Counted from the first letter of the stretch, positions 1-7,963 are shown. The stretch is DNA of 16,203 nt from an uncultured Bacteroides sp. (GCA_958453305.1 CAUDXH010000029.1:1-16203); one strand, 5' to 3'. The notes: a model not told the origin generated them from the letters alone. Translations and numbers: made by a program.

Positions 1-23
1 TATCGGCTGAAAAACAGCCGATA
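1..23. terminator. Perfect hairpin at window edge, possible terminator of an upstream gene
   Basis: A perfect 9-bp inverted repeat (TATCGGCTG at 1-9, CAGCCGATA at 15-23) encloses a loop of five A. On the + strand it is followed by AAATTGT rather than a run of T, so it is not a classical intrinsic terminator in that direction. What lies to its left is outside the window, so a terminator reading in the other direction, or a bidirectional one, cannot be judged. The hairpin is certain; its function is inferred. Confidence 0.45.
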
Positions 24-101
24 AAATTGTCGTAGCGGAAAATAGAATGGTTACAGTCATATCATCTCACGAAATGTGGGTTTGATGTGGCTCTTCTTTT
101 T

Positions 102-199
102 ATCGTGATTTTTATCCTCAATAGTGCCTGGTAGCCCTTTAAGTTGCTTTTAACCGTCTTAAATAGTGATTTGTGACCCTTAAATAGTGATTTTTACCA
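102..199 (+). promoter_or_regulatory. Phased direct repeats, probable activator operator for the fucose operon
   Basis: Two copies of CTTAAATAGTGATTT (158-172 and 179-193) are identical over 15 bp and start exactly 21 bp apart. Over the full 21-bp unit they agree at 17 positions. A weaker copy (116-136, AATAGTG at 120-126) matches the 158-178 unit at 14 of 21 positions and sits 42 bp upstream in the same phase. A further partial copy (102-114, 12 of 13 identical to 184-196) lies just before it. The block at 137-157 is only marginally similar. Copies two helical turns apart on one face of the helix are typical of AraC-family operators, and the last unit ends 22 bp before the -7 element at 222. 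The AraC domain of the hybrid sensor encoded at 12121-16119 is the obvious candidate to bind here. The repeats are seen; the binding partner is inferred. Confidence 0.65.
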
Positions 200-221
200 C
201 TTCACTTCTTGGATAAGAGCT

Positions 222-229
222 TATTTTTG
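222..229 (+). promoter_or_regulatory. Bacteroidetes -7 element for the GH29-fucI transcript
   Basis: TATTTTTG fits the Bacteroidetes -7 consensus TAnnTTTG exactly. At the expected position about 19 bp further upstream there is no TTTG -33 element; the sequence there is the end of the repeat array and CACTTCAC. A good -7 with no -33, directly downstream of phased repeats, is the usual look of an activator-dependent promoter. Transcription would start near 235, giving a leader of roughly 75 nt. Confidence 0.6.
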
Positions 230-310
230 CGCAGAATATGAATTGAAAAAGAACAATTCAAAACAAATCATTTTTAATAATTAAATTACTTAAATCTAAC
301 TGTAAAAAAA

Positions 311-2188
311 ATGAAGATCAAGGTCCTATTTGCTTTACTCTTTATCTGCTCATTGCCGGTTTCGGCTCAGAAATATTTTGTAAAGCACGTGAAATTTCCT
401 GCTCATGCTACAGCTGAACAAAAACTTGACATGGCCTCAAGATTAGTTCCTACTTCTCAACAATTGGAATGGCAACAGATGGAACTGACTGCTTTTTTAC
501 ACTTCGGAATCAATACCTTTACCGGACATGAATGGGGGAGTGGTAAAGAAGACCCGAAACTGTTTAATCCGGAAAAACTGGATTGCGACCAATGGGTGTC
601 GAATCTGAAAGCCGCTGGTTTCAAGATGGCTATTCTGACAGCTAAACACCATGATGGTTTTTGCTTGTGGCCTACTAAAACAACGAAGCACTCGGTTGCT
701 TCTTCTCCATGGAAAAATGGAAAGGGAGACGTCGTGTATGAATTGCGTGAAGCCTGTAAAAAATATGGGCTGAAGTTTGGTGTATACTTGTCTCCGTGGG
801 ACCGTAATGCGGAATGCTACGGCGATTCTCCAGCTTATAATAAATTCTTTATCGAACAGCTTACAGAACTTCTTACTAATTACGGAGAAGTGCATGAAGT
901 ATGGTTTGACGGTGCTTGTGGAGAAGGCCCGAATGGGAAAAAACAGGAATATGACTGGGAAGCTATCGAAAAGACGATCCGCCGTTTGCAGCCGAAGGCT
1001 GTGACTGCGATTATGGGCGATGATGTACGTTGGGTAGGTAATGAAAAAGGTATCGGACGCAAGACAGAATGGAGTGCCACAGTACTTACTCCGGGTATCT
1101 ACACTCGCTCAGAAGAACAGAATAAAGCCTTGGGTATTGTAGGTAAATCAAAAGATTTGGGTGGAAGAGATATGGTAGTTCGTGCCAATGAATTATTCTG
1201 GTATCCTTCAGAGGTGGATGTATCGATTCGTCCGGGATGGTTCTATCATGCAGCTCAGGATAACCAGGTGAAATCTTTGGCTCATTTGGTGGATATCTAT
1301 TTTAAATCGGTAGGATATAATTCTGTATTGTTGTTAAACATTCCTCCTGATACAAACGGGCTTATTCATCAGAATGATTGTGATCGTCTGAAAGAGTTGA
1401 GAGCTTATCTTGATGAAACGTTTAAAACCAATTATATCAGCAAAGGTAATGGAAAGTGGAACCCGGCATCGGGCGACTCGAAAGTTTATATGGTGCAGAA
1501 GGGTGCTGAAGTGAATACATTGTTGTTACAGGAAGATATAGCCAAGGGACAGCGTGTAGAAGAGTTTTTGGTAGAGGGACAGTTGAATGGAAGTTGGCAG
1601 ACCTTGGCTGCAGGTACTACTGTCGGTTACAAACGTCTGGTACGTTTTGCCTCTTGCCAGCCGGAACAGATTCGTGTGTCTGTCCGCTCAGCTCGTGGAA
1701 AGGCTCATCTTTTGCCTGCTGCTTTATATTTTGCCCGTCCTTTAGAGGATTTGAATATGCAGGTACAGTTGGGTAATGTTGCCGTGAGTTCGTGGAAAAT
1801 AATGGGTGGTGATGATGCTGCTCGTATGGCGGCTGACCATTCAATGCAGACCGTATGGCGTGCGGAAGGTCTAAAGCCTCTTACAGTAGATATGGGGCAA
1901 GAAATCGACATGACCGGTTTTACGTATGCACCTGCTCCTGACGATAACCTGCGAGGTATCATATATAAATATACATTTGAGGTTAGTATAGACGGCAAGC
2001 AATGGCAGACTTGTGAAACATCTGGTGAATTCAGTAATATCATGCACAATCCGTTGCCGTATCGTGTGGATTTTTCCAAGAGTTACCGCGCTCGTTATTT
2101 CCGCTTGACTCCAAAGGAGGAAATCAATTCACAACAAGCTACTTCTATAGCTGAAATAGGTGTGTTTATGAAACAAGCCGAGAAATAA
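311..2188 (+). CDS. Secreted GH29 alpha-L-fucosidase, class B (alpha-1,3/4) type, with C-terminal F5/8-type domain
   Basis: This 625-residue enzyme removes terminal alpha-L-fucose by a retaining mechanism. Residues 1-19 are a signal peptide with cleavage predicted after VSA-19 and no lipobox, so it should be periplasmic. The catalytic barrel spans about residues 45-380, with AKHHDGFCLWP and VWFDGACGEGP motifs. Asp200 in VWFDG is the expected nucleophile. Glu245 in RWVGNE is the expected acid/base; the 45-residue spacing matches that recalled for the Bifidobacterium class B enzyme AfcB, which favours alpha-1,3/4 linkages as in Lewis antigens. About residues 490-620 form a discoidin/CBM32-like domain (DGKQWQ and RYFRLTP motifs). 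The first Met is chosen because it opens the signal peptide. It is first in the operon, behind the repeat-controlled promoter, and 114 bp ahead of fucI. Family is sure; linkage preference is inferred. Confidence 0.93.
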   Translation: MKIKVLFALLFICSLPVSAQKYFVKHVKFPAHATAEQKLDMASRLVPTSQQLEWQQMELTAFLHFGINTFTGHEWGSGKEDPKLFNPEKLDCDQWVSNLKAAGFKMAILTAKHHDGFCLWPTKTTKHSVASSPWKNGKGDVVYELREACKKYGLKFGVYLSPWDRNAECYGDSPAYNKFFIEQLTELLTNYGEVHEVWFDGACGEGPNGKKQEYDWEAIEKTIRRLQPKAVTAIMGDDVRWVGNEKGIGRKTEWSATVLTPGIYTRSEEQNKALGIVGKSKDLGGRDMVVRANELFWYPSEVDVSIRPGWFYHAAQDNQVKSLAHLVDIYFKSVGYNSVLLLNIPPDTNGLIHQNDCDRLKELRAYLDETFKTNYISKGNGKWNPASGDSKVYMVQKGAEVNTLLLQEDIAKGQRVEEFLVEGQLNGSWQTLAAGTTVGYKRLVRFASCQPEQIRVSVRSARGKAHLLPAALYFARPLEDLNMQVQLGNVAVSSWKIMGGDDAARMAADHSMQTVWRAEGLKPLTVDMGQEIDMTGFTYAPAPDDNLRGIIYKYTFEVSIDGKQWQTCETSGEFSNIMHNPLPYRVDFSKSYRARYFRLTPKEEINSQQATSIAEIGVFMKQAEK

Positions 2189-2302
2189 GTCTATAAAAAA
2201 TAAATATTGAAAACCGATATCAGTACTAGATTTATATGATCGAAAAGTAGGTATTTGCTGCTTTTTGAGGTATAATGGAAAAACATTTTAAATCATAAGA
2301 CC

Positions 2303-4078
2303 ATGAAAAAGTATCCTAAGATTGGAATCCGTCCTACCATCGACGGTCGTCAAGGTGGTGTGCGTGAAAGTTTGGAAGAAAAGACGATGAGTTTGGCTAA
2401 AGCTGTGGCCGACTTAATTCGCACAAACTTGAAAAATGGTGACGGAAGTCCCGTGGAATGCGTCATAGCTGATGGCACTATCGGTCGTGTAGCTGAAAGT
2501 GCGGCTTGTGCAGAGAAGTTTGAGCGTGAAGGCGTAGGAGCTACTATTACTGTAACTTCTTGCTGGTGTTACGGAGCAGAGACAATGGATATGAATCCGT
2601 ATTGGCCGAAGGCTGTATGGGGATTCAACGGAACTGAGCGTCCGGGAGCTGTATATTTAGCTGCTGTTCTGGCTGGTCATGCACAAAAAGGATTGCCTGC
2701 ATTTGGCATTTACGGGCATGATGTACAAGATCTGGATGATAACACTATTCCTGCTGATGTAGCAGAAAAGATTCTTCGTTTTGCCCGTGCTGCTCAGGCT
2801 GTAGCAACAATGAGAGGAAAATCTTACTTGTCAATGGGTAGCGTTTCAATGGGTATTGCGGGTTCGATTGTTAATCCTGATTTCTTCCAGGAATATCTGG
2901 GTATGCGCAATGAATCTGTTGATTTGACAGAAATCATCCGTCGTATGGAAGAAGGTATCTATGACAAAGAAGAATATGCCAAGGCTATGGCTTGGACAGA
3001 ACAACACTGCAAGGTGAACGAAGGTGAAGACTTTAAAAATAAAGTAGAAAAGCGTAAAACGCGCGAGGAAAAAGATGCAGACTGGGAGTTTATAGTGAAG
3101 ATGACTATTATTATGCGCGACCTGATGACTGGTAATCCGAAACTTAAGGAACTGGGTTTCAAGGAAGAAGCATTAGGACACAATGCTATTGCTGCCGGAT
3201 TCCAGGGACAACGTCAATGGACAGACTTCTATCCGAACGGAGATTATCCTGAAGCTTTGTTGAATACATCTTTCGATTGGAATGGTATTCGCGAGGCATT
3301 TGTGGTTGCTACTGAAAATGATGCTTGCAATGGTATTGCAATGTTGTTTGGTCATTTGCTGACTAACCGTGCTCAGATTTTCTCAGACGTTCGTACGTAT
3401 TGGAGTCCGGAAGCTGTAAAGCGGGTAACTGGTATGGAACTTGACGGATTGGCAGCTAACGGTATCATTCATTTGATTAATTCGGGTGCTACTACACTCG
3501 ATGGTTCAGGACAATCGGTAGATGCAGAAGGAAATCCGGTTATGAAACAACCTTGGGAAATGACCGAAACAGATGTAGATAATTGCTTGAAAGCAACTAC
3601 TTGGTATCCGGCCGACCGTGATTATTTCCGTGGCGGAGGATTTTCTTCTAACTTTTTATCAAAGGGGGGGATGCCGGTTACTATGATGCGCTTGAATCTG
3701 GTAAAAGGTCTCGGTCCTGTTTTGCAGTTGGCTGAAGGATGGACTGTAACGATTAATCCTGAAATCCACGAAAAACTAAATATGCGTACCGACCCGACCT
3801 GGCCAACTACTTGGTTTGTTCCTCGTTTGTGTGATAAACCTGCATTCAAAGATGTATATTCTGTAATGAATAACTGGGGAGCTAATCACGGTGCTATTAG
3901 TTACGGACATATCGGTCAGGATTTGATTACATTAGCTTCTATGCTCCGTATTCCGGTATGCATGCATAATGTAGAAGATGACAAGATTTTCCGTCCGGCT
4001 GCTTGGAATGCTTTTGGAATGGATAAAGAAGGATCCGACTACCGTGCTTGTGCTACTTACGGACCAATCTATAAATAA
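2303..4078 (+). CDS. fucI: L-fucose isomerase
   Basis: FucI converts L-fucose to L-fuculose in the cytoplasm, the first intracellular step of the pathway, using Mn2+. Its length of 591 residues equals that of E. coli FucI and it is recognisable end to end, from MKKYPKIGIRPTIDGRQGG at the N terminus. The three metal and catalytic residues of the E. coli enzyme (Glu337, Asp361, His528) appear here as Glu338 in ATENDACNG, Asp362 in FSDVRTYW and His529 in GANHGAIS, all shifted by one. Related isomerases also accept D-arabinose. No convincing promoter is seen in the 114-bp gap from GH29 (only a 7/8 match, TAGATTTA at 2227-2234), and no terminator, so co-transcription with GH29 is likely. A strong terminator follows the gene. 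Confidence 0.97.
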   Translation: MKKYPKIGIRPTIDGRQGGVRESLEEKTMSLAKAVADLIRTNLKNGDGSPVECVIADGTIGRVAESAACAEKFEREGVGATITVTSCWCYGAETMDMNPYWPKAVWGFNGTERPGAVYLAAVLAGHAQKGLPAFGIYGHDVQDLDDNTIPADVAEKILRFARAAQAVATMRGKSYLSMGSVSMGIAGSIVNPDFFQEYLGMRNESVDLTEIIRRMEEGIYDKEEYAKAMAWTEQHCKVNEGEDFKNKVEKRKTREEKDADWEFIVKMTIIMRDLMTGNPKLKELGFKEEALGHNAIAAGFQGQRQWTDFYPNGDYPEALLNTSFDWNGIREAFVVATENDACNGIAMLFGHLLTNRAQIFSDVRTYWSPEAVKRVTGMELDGLAANGIIHLINSGATTLDGSGQSVDAEGNPVMKQPWEMTETDVDNCLKATTWYPADRDYFRGGGFSSNFLSKGGMPVTMMRLNLVKGLGPVLQLAEGWTVTINPEIHEKLNMRTDPTWPTTWFVPRLCDKPAFKDVYSVMNNWGANHGAISYGHIGQDLITLASMLRIPVCMHNVEDDKIFRPAAWNAFGMDKEGSDYRACATYGPIYK

Positions 4079-4150
4079 ATCTTCTTATAAAAGAAAAGGT
4101 TTGCAATCGTATAAATGAAAGCTCAAGCATAAACTTCACTTGATTTAGGA

Positions 4151-4190
4151 AAAAAGCACAGGGAGACTTTTTCTCCCGTGCCTTTTTCTT
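4151..4190 (+). terminator. Intrinsic terminator between fucI and fucO
   Basis: The stem is GCAC-A-GGGAGA (4156-4166) paired with TCTCCCGTGC (4172-4181): ten base pairs with a single bulged A at 4160 and a five-base loop. It is preceded by an A run and followed by CTTTTTCTTTC. It lies in the 163-bp gap after fucI. The gap also holds a T tract (about 4196-4204). No TAnnTTTG promoter is found between the hairpin and fucO, so downstream expression either depends on read-through or uses a promoter that was not recognised. Confidence 0.85.
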
Positions 4191-4241
4191 TCTGGTTTTT
4201 TTTTGATGAGTGCCTTTTCTTATTAACCTATTACTTTATAT

Positions 4242-5396
4242 ATGATTCATCGTTTTGTATTGAACGAAGTATCTTACTTCGGGCCTGGAGCGCGTGAAGT
4301 TCTTCCAAAAGAAATTCAAAGATTAGGCTTGCACAAGGCCTTTGTGGCTACGGATAAAGATCTTATCAAATTTGGAGTAGCCGACAAAGTATTGGATGTA
4401 TTAAAAGCCGCTCATATTCCTTATGAATTGTTTAGTGATATCAAACCGAATCCAACCGTCAGCAATGTGAAGGCCGGAGTTGCTGCTTTTGCATCTTCTG
4501 GAGCCGATTTCATTCTGGCAATAGGAGGAGGTTCCTCTATTGATACGGCTAAGGCTGTAGGAATCATTTCTAATAATCCTGATTTCAGTGATGTTGTTTC
4601 GCTGGAAGGAGTTGCTGATACGCATAAGAAGTCAGTTCCTATCATTGCTCTTCCTACTACAGCAGGAACAGCAGCAGAAGTCACAATCAACTATGTGATT
4701 ACCGATGAAGAGAACGCGAAGAAAATGGTTTGTGTTGATCCTAATGATATTCCGGCGATAGCGATTGTAGATGCGGAACTGATGTATACCTTACCAAAAA
4801 GCCTGACTGCTTCCACAGGATTGGATGCATTGACTCATGCCATTGAAGGCTTGATAACTAAGGGGGCTTGGGAAATGAGTGATATGTTTGAAATCAAAGC
4901 CATTGAAATGATTGCTCGTTACTTGGAAACAGCTGTAAACGAACCTTCTAATACGGAGGCGCGTAATGGTATGGCAGTAGCTCAATACATTGCCGGTATG
5001 GCTTTTTCAAACGTAGGCTTGGGGCTGGTTCATGGTATGGCTCATCCCTTGGGTGCCATATTCGATATTCCTCATGGTATAGCTAATGCATTGCTCTTAC
5101 CGTTAATTATGGAATTTAATGCCCCGGCTGCTCTTGATAAATATGTTGATATAGCTAAAGCAATGGGTGTTTATACAGCAGGCATGAGTAAAGAAGAAAC
5201 TGCTCGTGCAGCTGTTGATGCAGTGAAAACTCTCTCTTTAAAGGTCGGAATTCCACAGCGCTTGTCCGACTTGGGAATTAAGGAGGAAGATTTGGAACGC
5301 TTGGCAGCATCGGCTTATGCAGATGTATGCACTCCGGGAAATCCGCGAGAAGTTACCAAAGAAATCATTCTTGATTTGTATAAGCAAGCTTTATAA
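4242..5396 (+). CDS. fucO: Lactaldehyde reductase (L-1,2-propanediol oxidoreductase)
   Basis: FucO is a group III iron-dependent alcohol dehydrogenase. It reduces L-lactaldehyde from the aldolase step to 1,2-propanediol and regenerates NAD+, as needed in anaerobic fucose fermentation. Its length of 384 residues is close to E. coli FucO. The nucleotide-binding GGGSSIDTAKAVG motif begins at about residue 95. The Fe2+ ligands are expected to be Asp195 and His199 (GLDALTHAIEGL), His264 (GLVHGMAHP) and His278 (IPHGIAN), matching the E. coli set Asp196, His200, His263, His277. It lies after the internal terminator and 36 bp before fucA. fucO is not part of the classical B. thetaiotaomicron fucRIAKXP cluster as I recall it, so its presence makes this locus self-contained to propanediol. 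No propanediol-using genes are in the window. Confidence 0.93.
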   Translation: MIHRFVLNEVSYFGPGAREVLPKEIQRLGLHKAFVATDKDLIKFGVADKVLDVLKAAHIPYELFSDIKPNPTVSNVKAGVAAFASSGADFILAIGGGSSIDTAKAVGIISNNPDFSDVVSLEGVADTHKKSVPIIALPTTAGTAAEVTINYVITDEENAKKMVCVDPNDIPAIAIVDAELMYTLPKSLTASTGLDALTHAIEGLITKGAWEMSDMFEIKAIEMIARYLETAVNEPSNTEARNGMAVAQYIAGMAFSNVGLGLVHGMAHPLGAIFDIPHGIANALLLPLIMEFNAPAALDKYVDIAKAMGVYTAGMSKEETARAAVDAVKTLSLKVGIPQRLSDLGIKEEDLERLAASAYADVCTPGNPREVTKEIILDLYKQAL

Positions 5397-5432
5397 CAAG
5401 AATTATTTATAGGAACTATTATTAAAAGTATT

Positions 5433-6071
5433 ATGATTACTAAATTTCATATAGACGAATTTTTAAGACAGGCTCATCGTGTAGGTGATGCCATGCTGAC
5501 TGTTTGTAGTAGTGGAAATCTTTCTTGGAGAATTGGCGATCAGGCCTTAGTCTCAGGAACAGGATCTTGGGTTCCCAATCTTACATCTGATAAAGTTTCC
5601 ATTTGTAATATTGCTGATGACATGCCGGTGAATGGTGTGAAACCTTCGATGGAAAGCCATTTTCACCTCGGTGTGATGCGGCAGCGTCCCGATGTGAACG
5701 TTGTTCTGCATTTCCAGTCGGAGTATGCAACAGCTGTATCTTGTATGAAAAATAAACCGACTAATTTTAACGTTACGGCTGAAGTTCCTTGCCATGTAGG
5801 GTCTGAAATCCCGGTGATTCCTTATCTGCGTCCAGGGTCTTCTGAATTGGCAGCTGCGGTAGTGGAAGCCATGAAAGATCATAATTCGGTTCTTTTAACG
5901 AACCACGGTCAGGTGGTATGCGGAAAAGATTTTGATCAGGCTTTCGAACGTGCCATGTTTTTTGAAATGGCTTGCCGTATTATTATCCAAACAGGTGGTG
6001 AGTATTCAGTGCTTACTCCAGAGGAAATAGACGACTTGGCTATCTATGTTTTGGGTAAGAAAACAAAATAA
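5433..6071 (+). CDS. fucA: L-fuculose-1-phosphate aldolase (class II aldolase/adducin family), variant metal site
   Basis: This protein should cleave L-fuculose-1-phosphate to DHAP and L-lactaldehyde in the cytoplasm. At 212 residues it is near E. coli FucA (215) and has the family pattern: SSGNLSWRIG with GTGSW (phosphate-binding region, about residues 27-50), Glu74 in PSMESHFHLG (E. coli Glu73, catalytic), His93 in VLHFQSEYATAVSC (E. coli zinc ligand His92), and His158 in LLTNHGQVVCG (E. coli His155). The third zinc ligand, His94 in E. coli, is replaced by Gln95. The region equivalent to the mobile E. coli Tyr113 reads FNVTAEVPCH with no Tyr in register. His and Cys at PCHVGSE might contribute instead. 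The role rests on operon position and family; the substitution leaves detailed specificity open. Confidence 0.85.
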   Translation: MITKFHIDEFLRQAHRVGDAMLTVCSSGNLSWRIGDQALVSGTGSWVPNLTSDKVSICNIADDMPVNGVKPSMESHFHLGVMRQRPDVNVVLHFQSEYATAVSCMKNKPTNFNVTAEVPCHVGSEIPVIPYLRPGSSELAAAVVEAMKDHNSVLLTNHGQVVCGKDFDQAFERAMFFEMACRIIIQTGGEYSVLTPEEIDDLAIYVLGKKTK

Positions 6072-6115
6072 AGCCAAAGTAAGGTTAGAAGATTGTTATC
6101 CTTAGACTATATACT

Positions 6116-7537
6116 ATGAAAAAAACATATTTAGCAGTTGACTTTGGTGGAGGAAGCGGGCGTGTAGTTGCAGGCTTTCTTTGCCAGGGAAAACTGGAAC
6201 TGAAAGAAATTCACCGGTTTGATAACCGTCAGGTTCAGTTAGGAAACCAGCTCTGCTGGGATTTTCCTGCGTTATTCCAAGATATGAAAGCAGGCTTGTG
6301 TCTTGCAGCCCAGGCAGGCTATGATGTACAAGGTATTGGTATTGATACATGGGGCGTTGATTTTGGTTTGCTTGACCGTCAAGGAAAACTGTTGGGTAAT
6401 CCTGTTTGCTATCGTGATAGCCGTACTGATGGAATGCCTGAGCGATTCTTTGCACATGTTGATGCGCAAGCTCATTATGCGTGTACGGGTACACAGGTGA
6501 TGCCTATTAACACCTTGTTTCAGCTATATAGCATGAAGCTGAATAAAGACCCTCAGTTAGAGATAGCCGGCAAACTGCTTTTTATGCCCGATTTGTTTAG
6601 CTATTTCCTTACCGGTATAGCCAACAATGAATACAGTATCGCTTCTACTTCAGAATTGCTTGATGCTTCTACTCGAACTTGGTCAAAAGAAACGATGGAG
6701 GCTGCGGGCATTCCCGCCCATCTGTTTGGCGACATTGTAATGCCTGGTACAATACGGGGTAAACTGAAGAAAGAGATTGCAGTCGAAACTGGTCTTGGAG
6801 AGGTAGATGTAATTGCTGTCGGTTCTCACGATACAGCCAGTGCGGCTTCTGTTGTATCCGACCAAGGTGGAACAACAGCCTTTCTCAGTTCTGGAACTTG
6901 GTCCTTGTTGGGAGTTGAACAGGCTAATCCTATTCTTTCTGAAGCCGCCCGTCAAGCTTCCTTTACAAATGAAGGAGGAGTGGAAGGCCGTATTACTTTC
7001 TTGCAGAACATCACTGGACTGTGGATTTTACAACGCCTGATGGCTGAGTGGAAAGCGCAAGGTGAAGAACAGCAATATGCTATTCTGTTGCAGCAGGCTG
7101 CTGAAGCCGTTATTGATTCTTTTATTCCGGTGGATGATACCACTTTTATGAATCCCGAACATATGGAAGAGGCTATTCAGGATTATTGTCGTAAAAACGG
7201 GCAAGTTGTGCCAAAGACAAAAGGAGAAGTAGTGCGCTGCGTATTGCAGTCTTTGGCGGCTCGTTATCAGCGGGCAGTAACTGAACTTAACGCTTTATTG
7301 CCCCAGCCTATTACCCGGTTAAATATTATTGGCGGAGGATGTCAAAATCAACTGCTGAATCAGCTCACTGCAGATGCATTGGGTATTCCCGTTATAGCTG
7401 GTCCTGTAGAAGCTACTGCTATTGGAAATATTTTGACTCAGGCCATAGCCAAGGGAGATGTGGCAGACTTGCATGAGCTGAAAGCGATTGTAGCCAACAG
7501 CTTCTGTTTACAGGTTTATGAACCGGTAAAAAAATAA
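6116..7537 (+). CDS. fucK: L-fuculokinase of the rhamnulokinase (RhaB) branch of FGGY kinases
   Basis: This cytoplasmic sugar kinase should phosphorylate L-fuculose at O1 with ATP. Its 473 residues resemble E. coli RhaB far more than E. coli FucK: FGGGSGRVVAG near the N terminus (first ATP-binding loop), GIGIDTWGVDFGLLD, PVCYRDSRTDGMPERF, FLSSGTWSLLG, TNEGGVEGR and NIIGGGCQNQLLNQL. Asp239 in SHDTASA corresponds to the catalytic base near residue 237 in RhaB. It lies between the aldolase and the mutarotase, so fuculose is the likely physiological substrate, but activity on L-rhamnulose (differing in stereochemistry) is plausible. Its stop codon is 2 bp before the next start, implying tight coupling. 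Kinase family is sure; substrate is inferred from context. Confidence 0.88.
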   Translation: MKKTYLAVDFGGGSGRVVAGFLCQGKLELKEIHRFDNRQVQLGNQLCWDFPALFQDMKAGLCLAAQAGYDVQGIGIDTWGVDFGLLDRQGKLLGNPVCYRDSRTDGMPERFFAHVDAQAHYACTGTQVMPINTLFQLYSMKLNKDPQLEIAGKLLFMPDLFSYFLTGIANNEYSIASTSELLDASTRTWSKETMEAAGIPAHLFGDIVMPGTIRGKLKKEIAVETGLGEVDVIAVGSHDTASAASVVSDQGGTTAFLSSGTWSLLGVEQANPILSEAARQASFTNEGGVEGRITFLQNITGLWILQRLMAEWKAQGEEQQYAILLQQAAEAVIDSFIPVDDTTFMNPEHMEEAIQDYCRKNGQVVPKTKGEVVRCVLQSLAARYQRAVTELNALLPQPITRLNIIGGGCQNQLLNQLTADALGIPVIAGPVEATAIGNILTQAIAKGDVADLHELKAIVANSFCLQVYEPVKK

Positions 7538-7539
7538 CA

Positions 7540-7932
7540 ATGAATACTGTAGAAACTGGTTTTCAGGTACAGACGTATGCTGTACCTGTAAAACGTTATT
7601 GCCAAACTTTAAATCTTCGAGAGAATCCTGAACTGATTGCAGAGTATCGTAAACTCCATGATAGCAGTCATATATGGCCCGAAGTAATCGCCGGTATTCG
7701 TGAGGTAGGAATATTGGGAATGGAAATATATATCTTGGGTGCACGCCTTTTCATGATTGTGGAAACTCCACTTGATTTTGATTGGAATTCAGCTATGAAT
7801 CGGCTCAACACACTGCCCCGTCAACAAGAATGGGAGGAATATGTATCTGTTTTCCAGAAAGTCTCTTCAGGAATGTCTTCTTCCGAAAAGTGGAGACCGA
7901 TGGAACGTATGTTTCATTTGTATGAGAAATAA
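7540..7932 (+). CDS. RhaM-family (DUF718) sugar mutarotase, probable L-fucose mutarotase
   Basis: A 130-residue protein of the L-rhamnose mutarotase family, which interconverts alpha and beta anomers of the free sugar. Family landmarks are the YRKLHDSSHIWPEV segment, with Tyr36, His40 and Trp46-Pro-Glu aligning to the YQRRHNPIWPEL segment of E. coli RhaM (Tyr and His are the active-site residues recalled for that enzyme), and the C-terminal MERMFHLYE, like LQEVFYL. It carries about 17 extra N-terminal residues (MNTVETGFQVQTYAVPVKRY). The start at 7540 lies 2 bp after the fucK stop. By position it matches fucX, the unassigned gene of the B. thetaiotaomicron operon. E. coli uses the unrelated FucU for this step, so this would be a non-orthologous replacement. 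Family is firm; fucose as substrate is inferred. Confidence 0.82.
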   Translation: MNTVETGFQVQTYAVPVKRYCQTLNLRENPELIAEYRKLHDSSHIWPEVIAGIREVGILGMEIYILGARLFMIVETPLDFDWNSAMNRLNTLPRQQEWEEYVSVFQKVSSGMSSSEKWRPMERMFHLYEK

Positions 7933-7963
7933 GATTAGAATCTATACTTAAAAGCGATATAAT

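Noticed and set aside
158..199. Short repeats with spacing that could suggest a tiny CRISPR array
   Set aside because: The exact repeat is only 15 bp with 6 bp between copies, with no spacers and no cas genes. The phasing and promoter position fit an operator.
497..895. 132-residue reading frame on the - strand inside GH29
   Set aside because: It lies wholly opposite a gene with clear catalytic motifs, has no recognisable family pattern, and reads as a composition shadow of the coding strand.
1705..2079. 124-residue - strand frame opposite the GH29 C-terminal domain
   Set aside because: No family resemblance, and fully explained as antisense to the F5/8-like domain.
2227..2234. TAGATTTA as a promoter for fucI
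   Set aside because: It matches the TAnnTTTG consensus at all but the last fixed base, but has no -33 partner, and an AT-rich gap gives such matches easily. Co-transcription with GH29 is simpler.
6114..6494. 126-residue reading frame on the - strand opposite the start of fucK
   Set aside because: It overlaps conserved FGGY kinase motifs, its residue composition is unnatural (rich in Gln, His, Tyr), and it has no promoter or neighbour on that strand.
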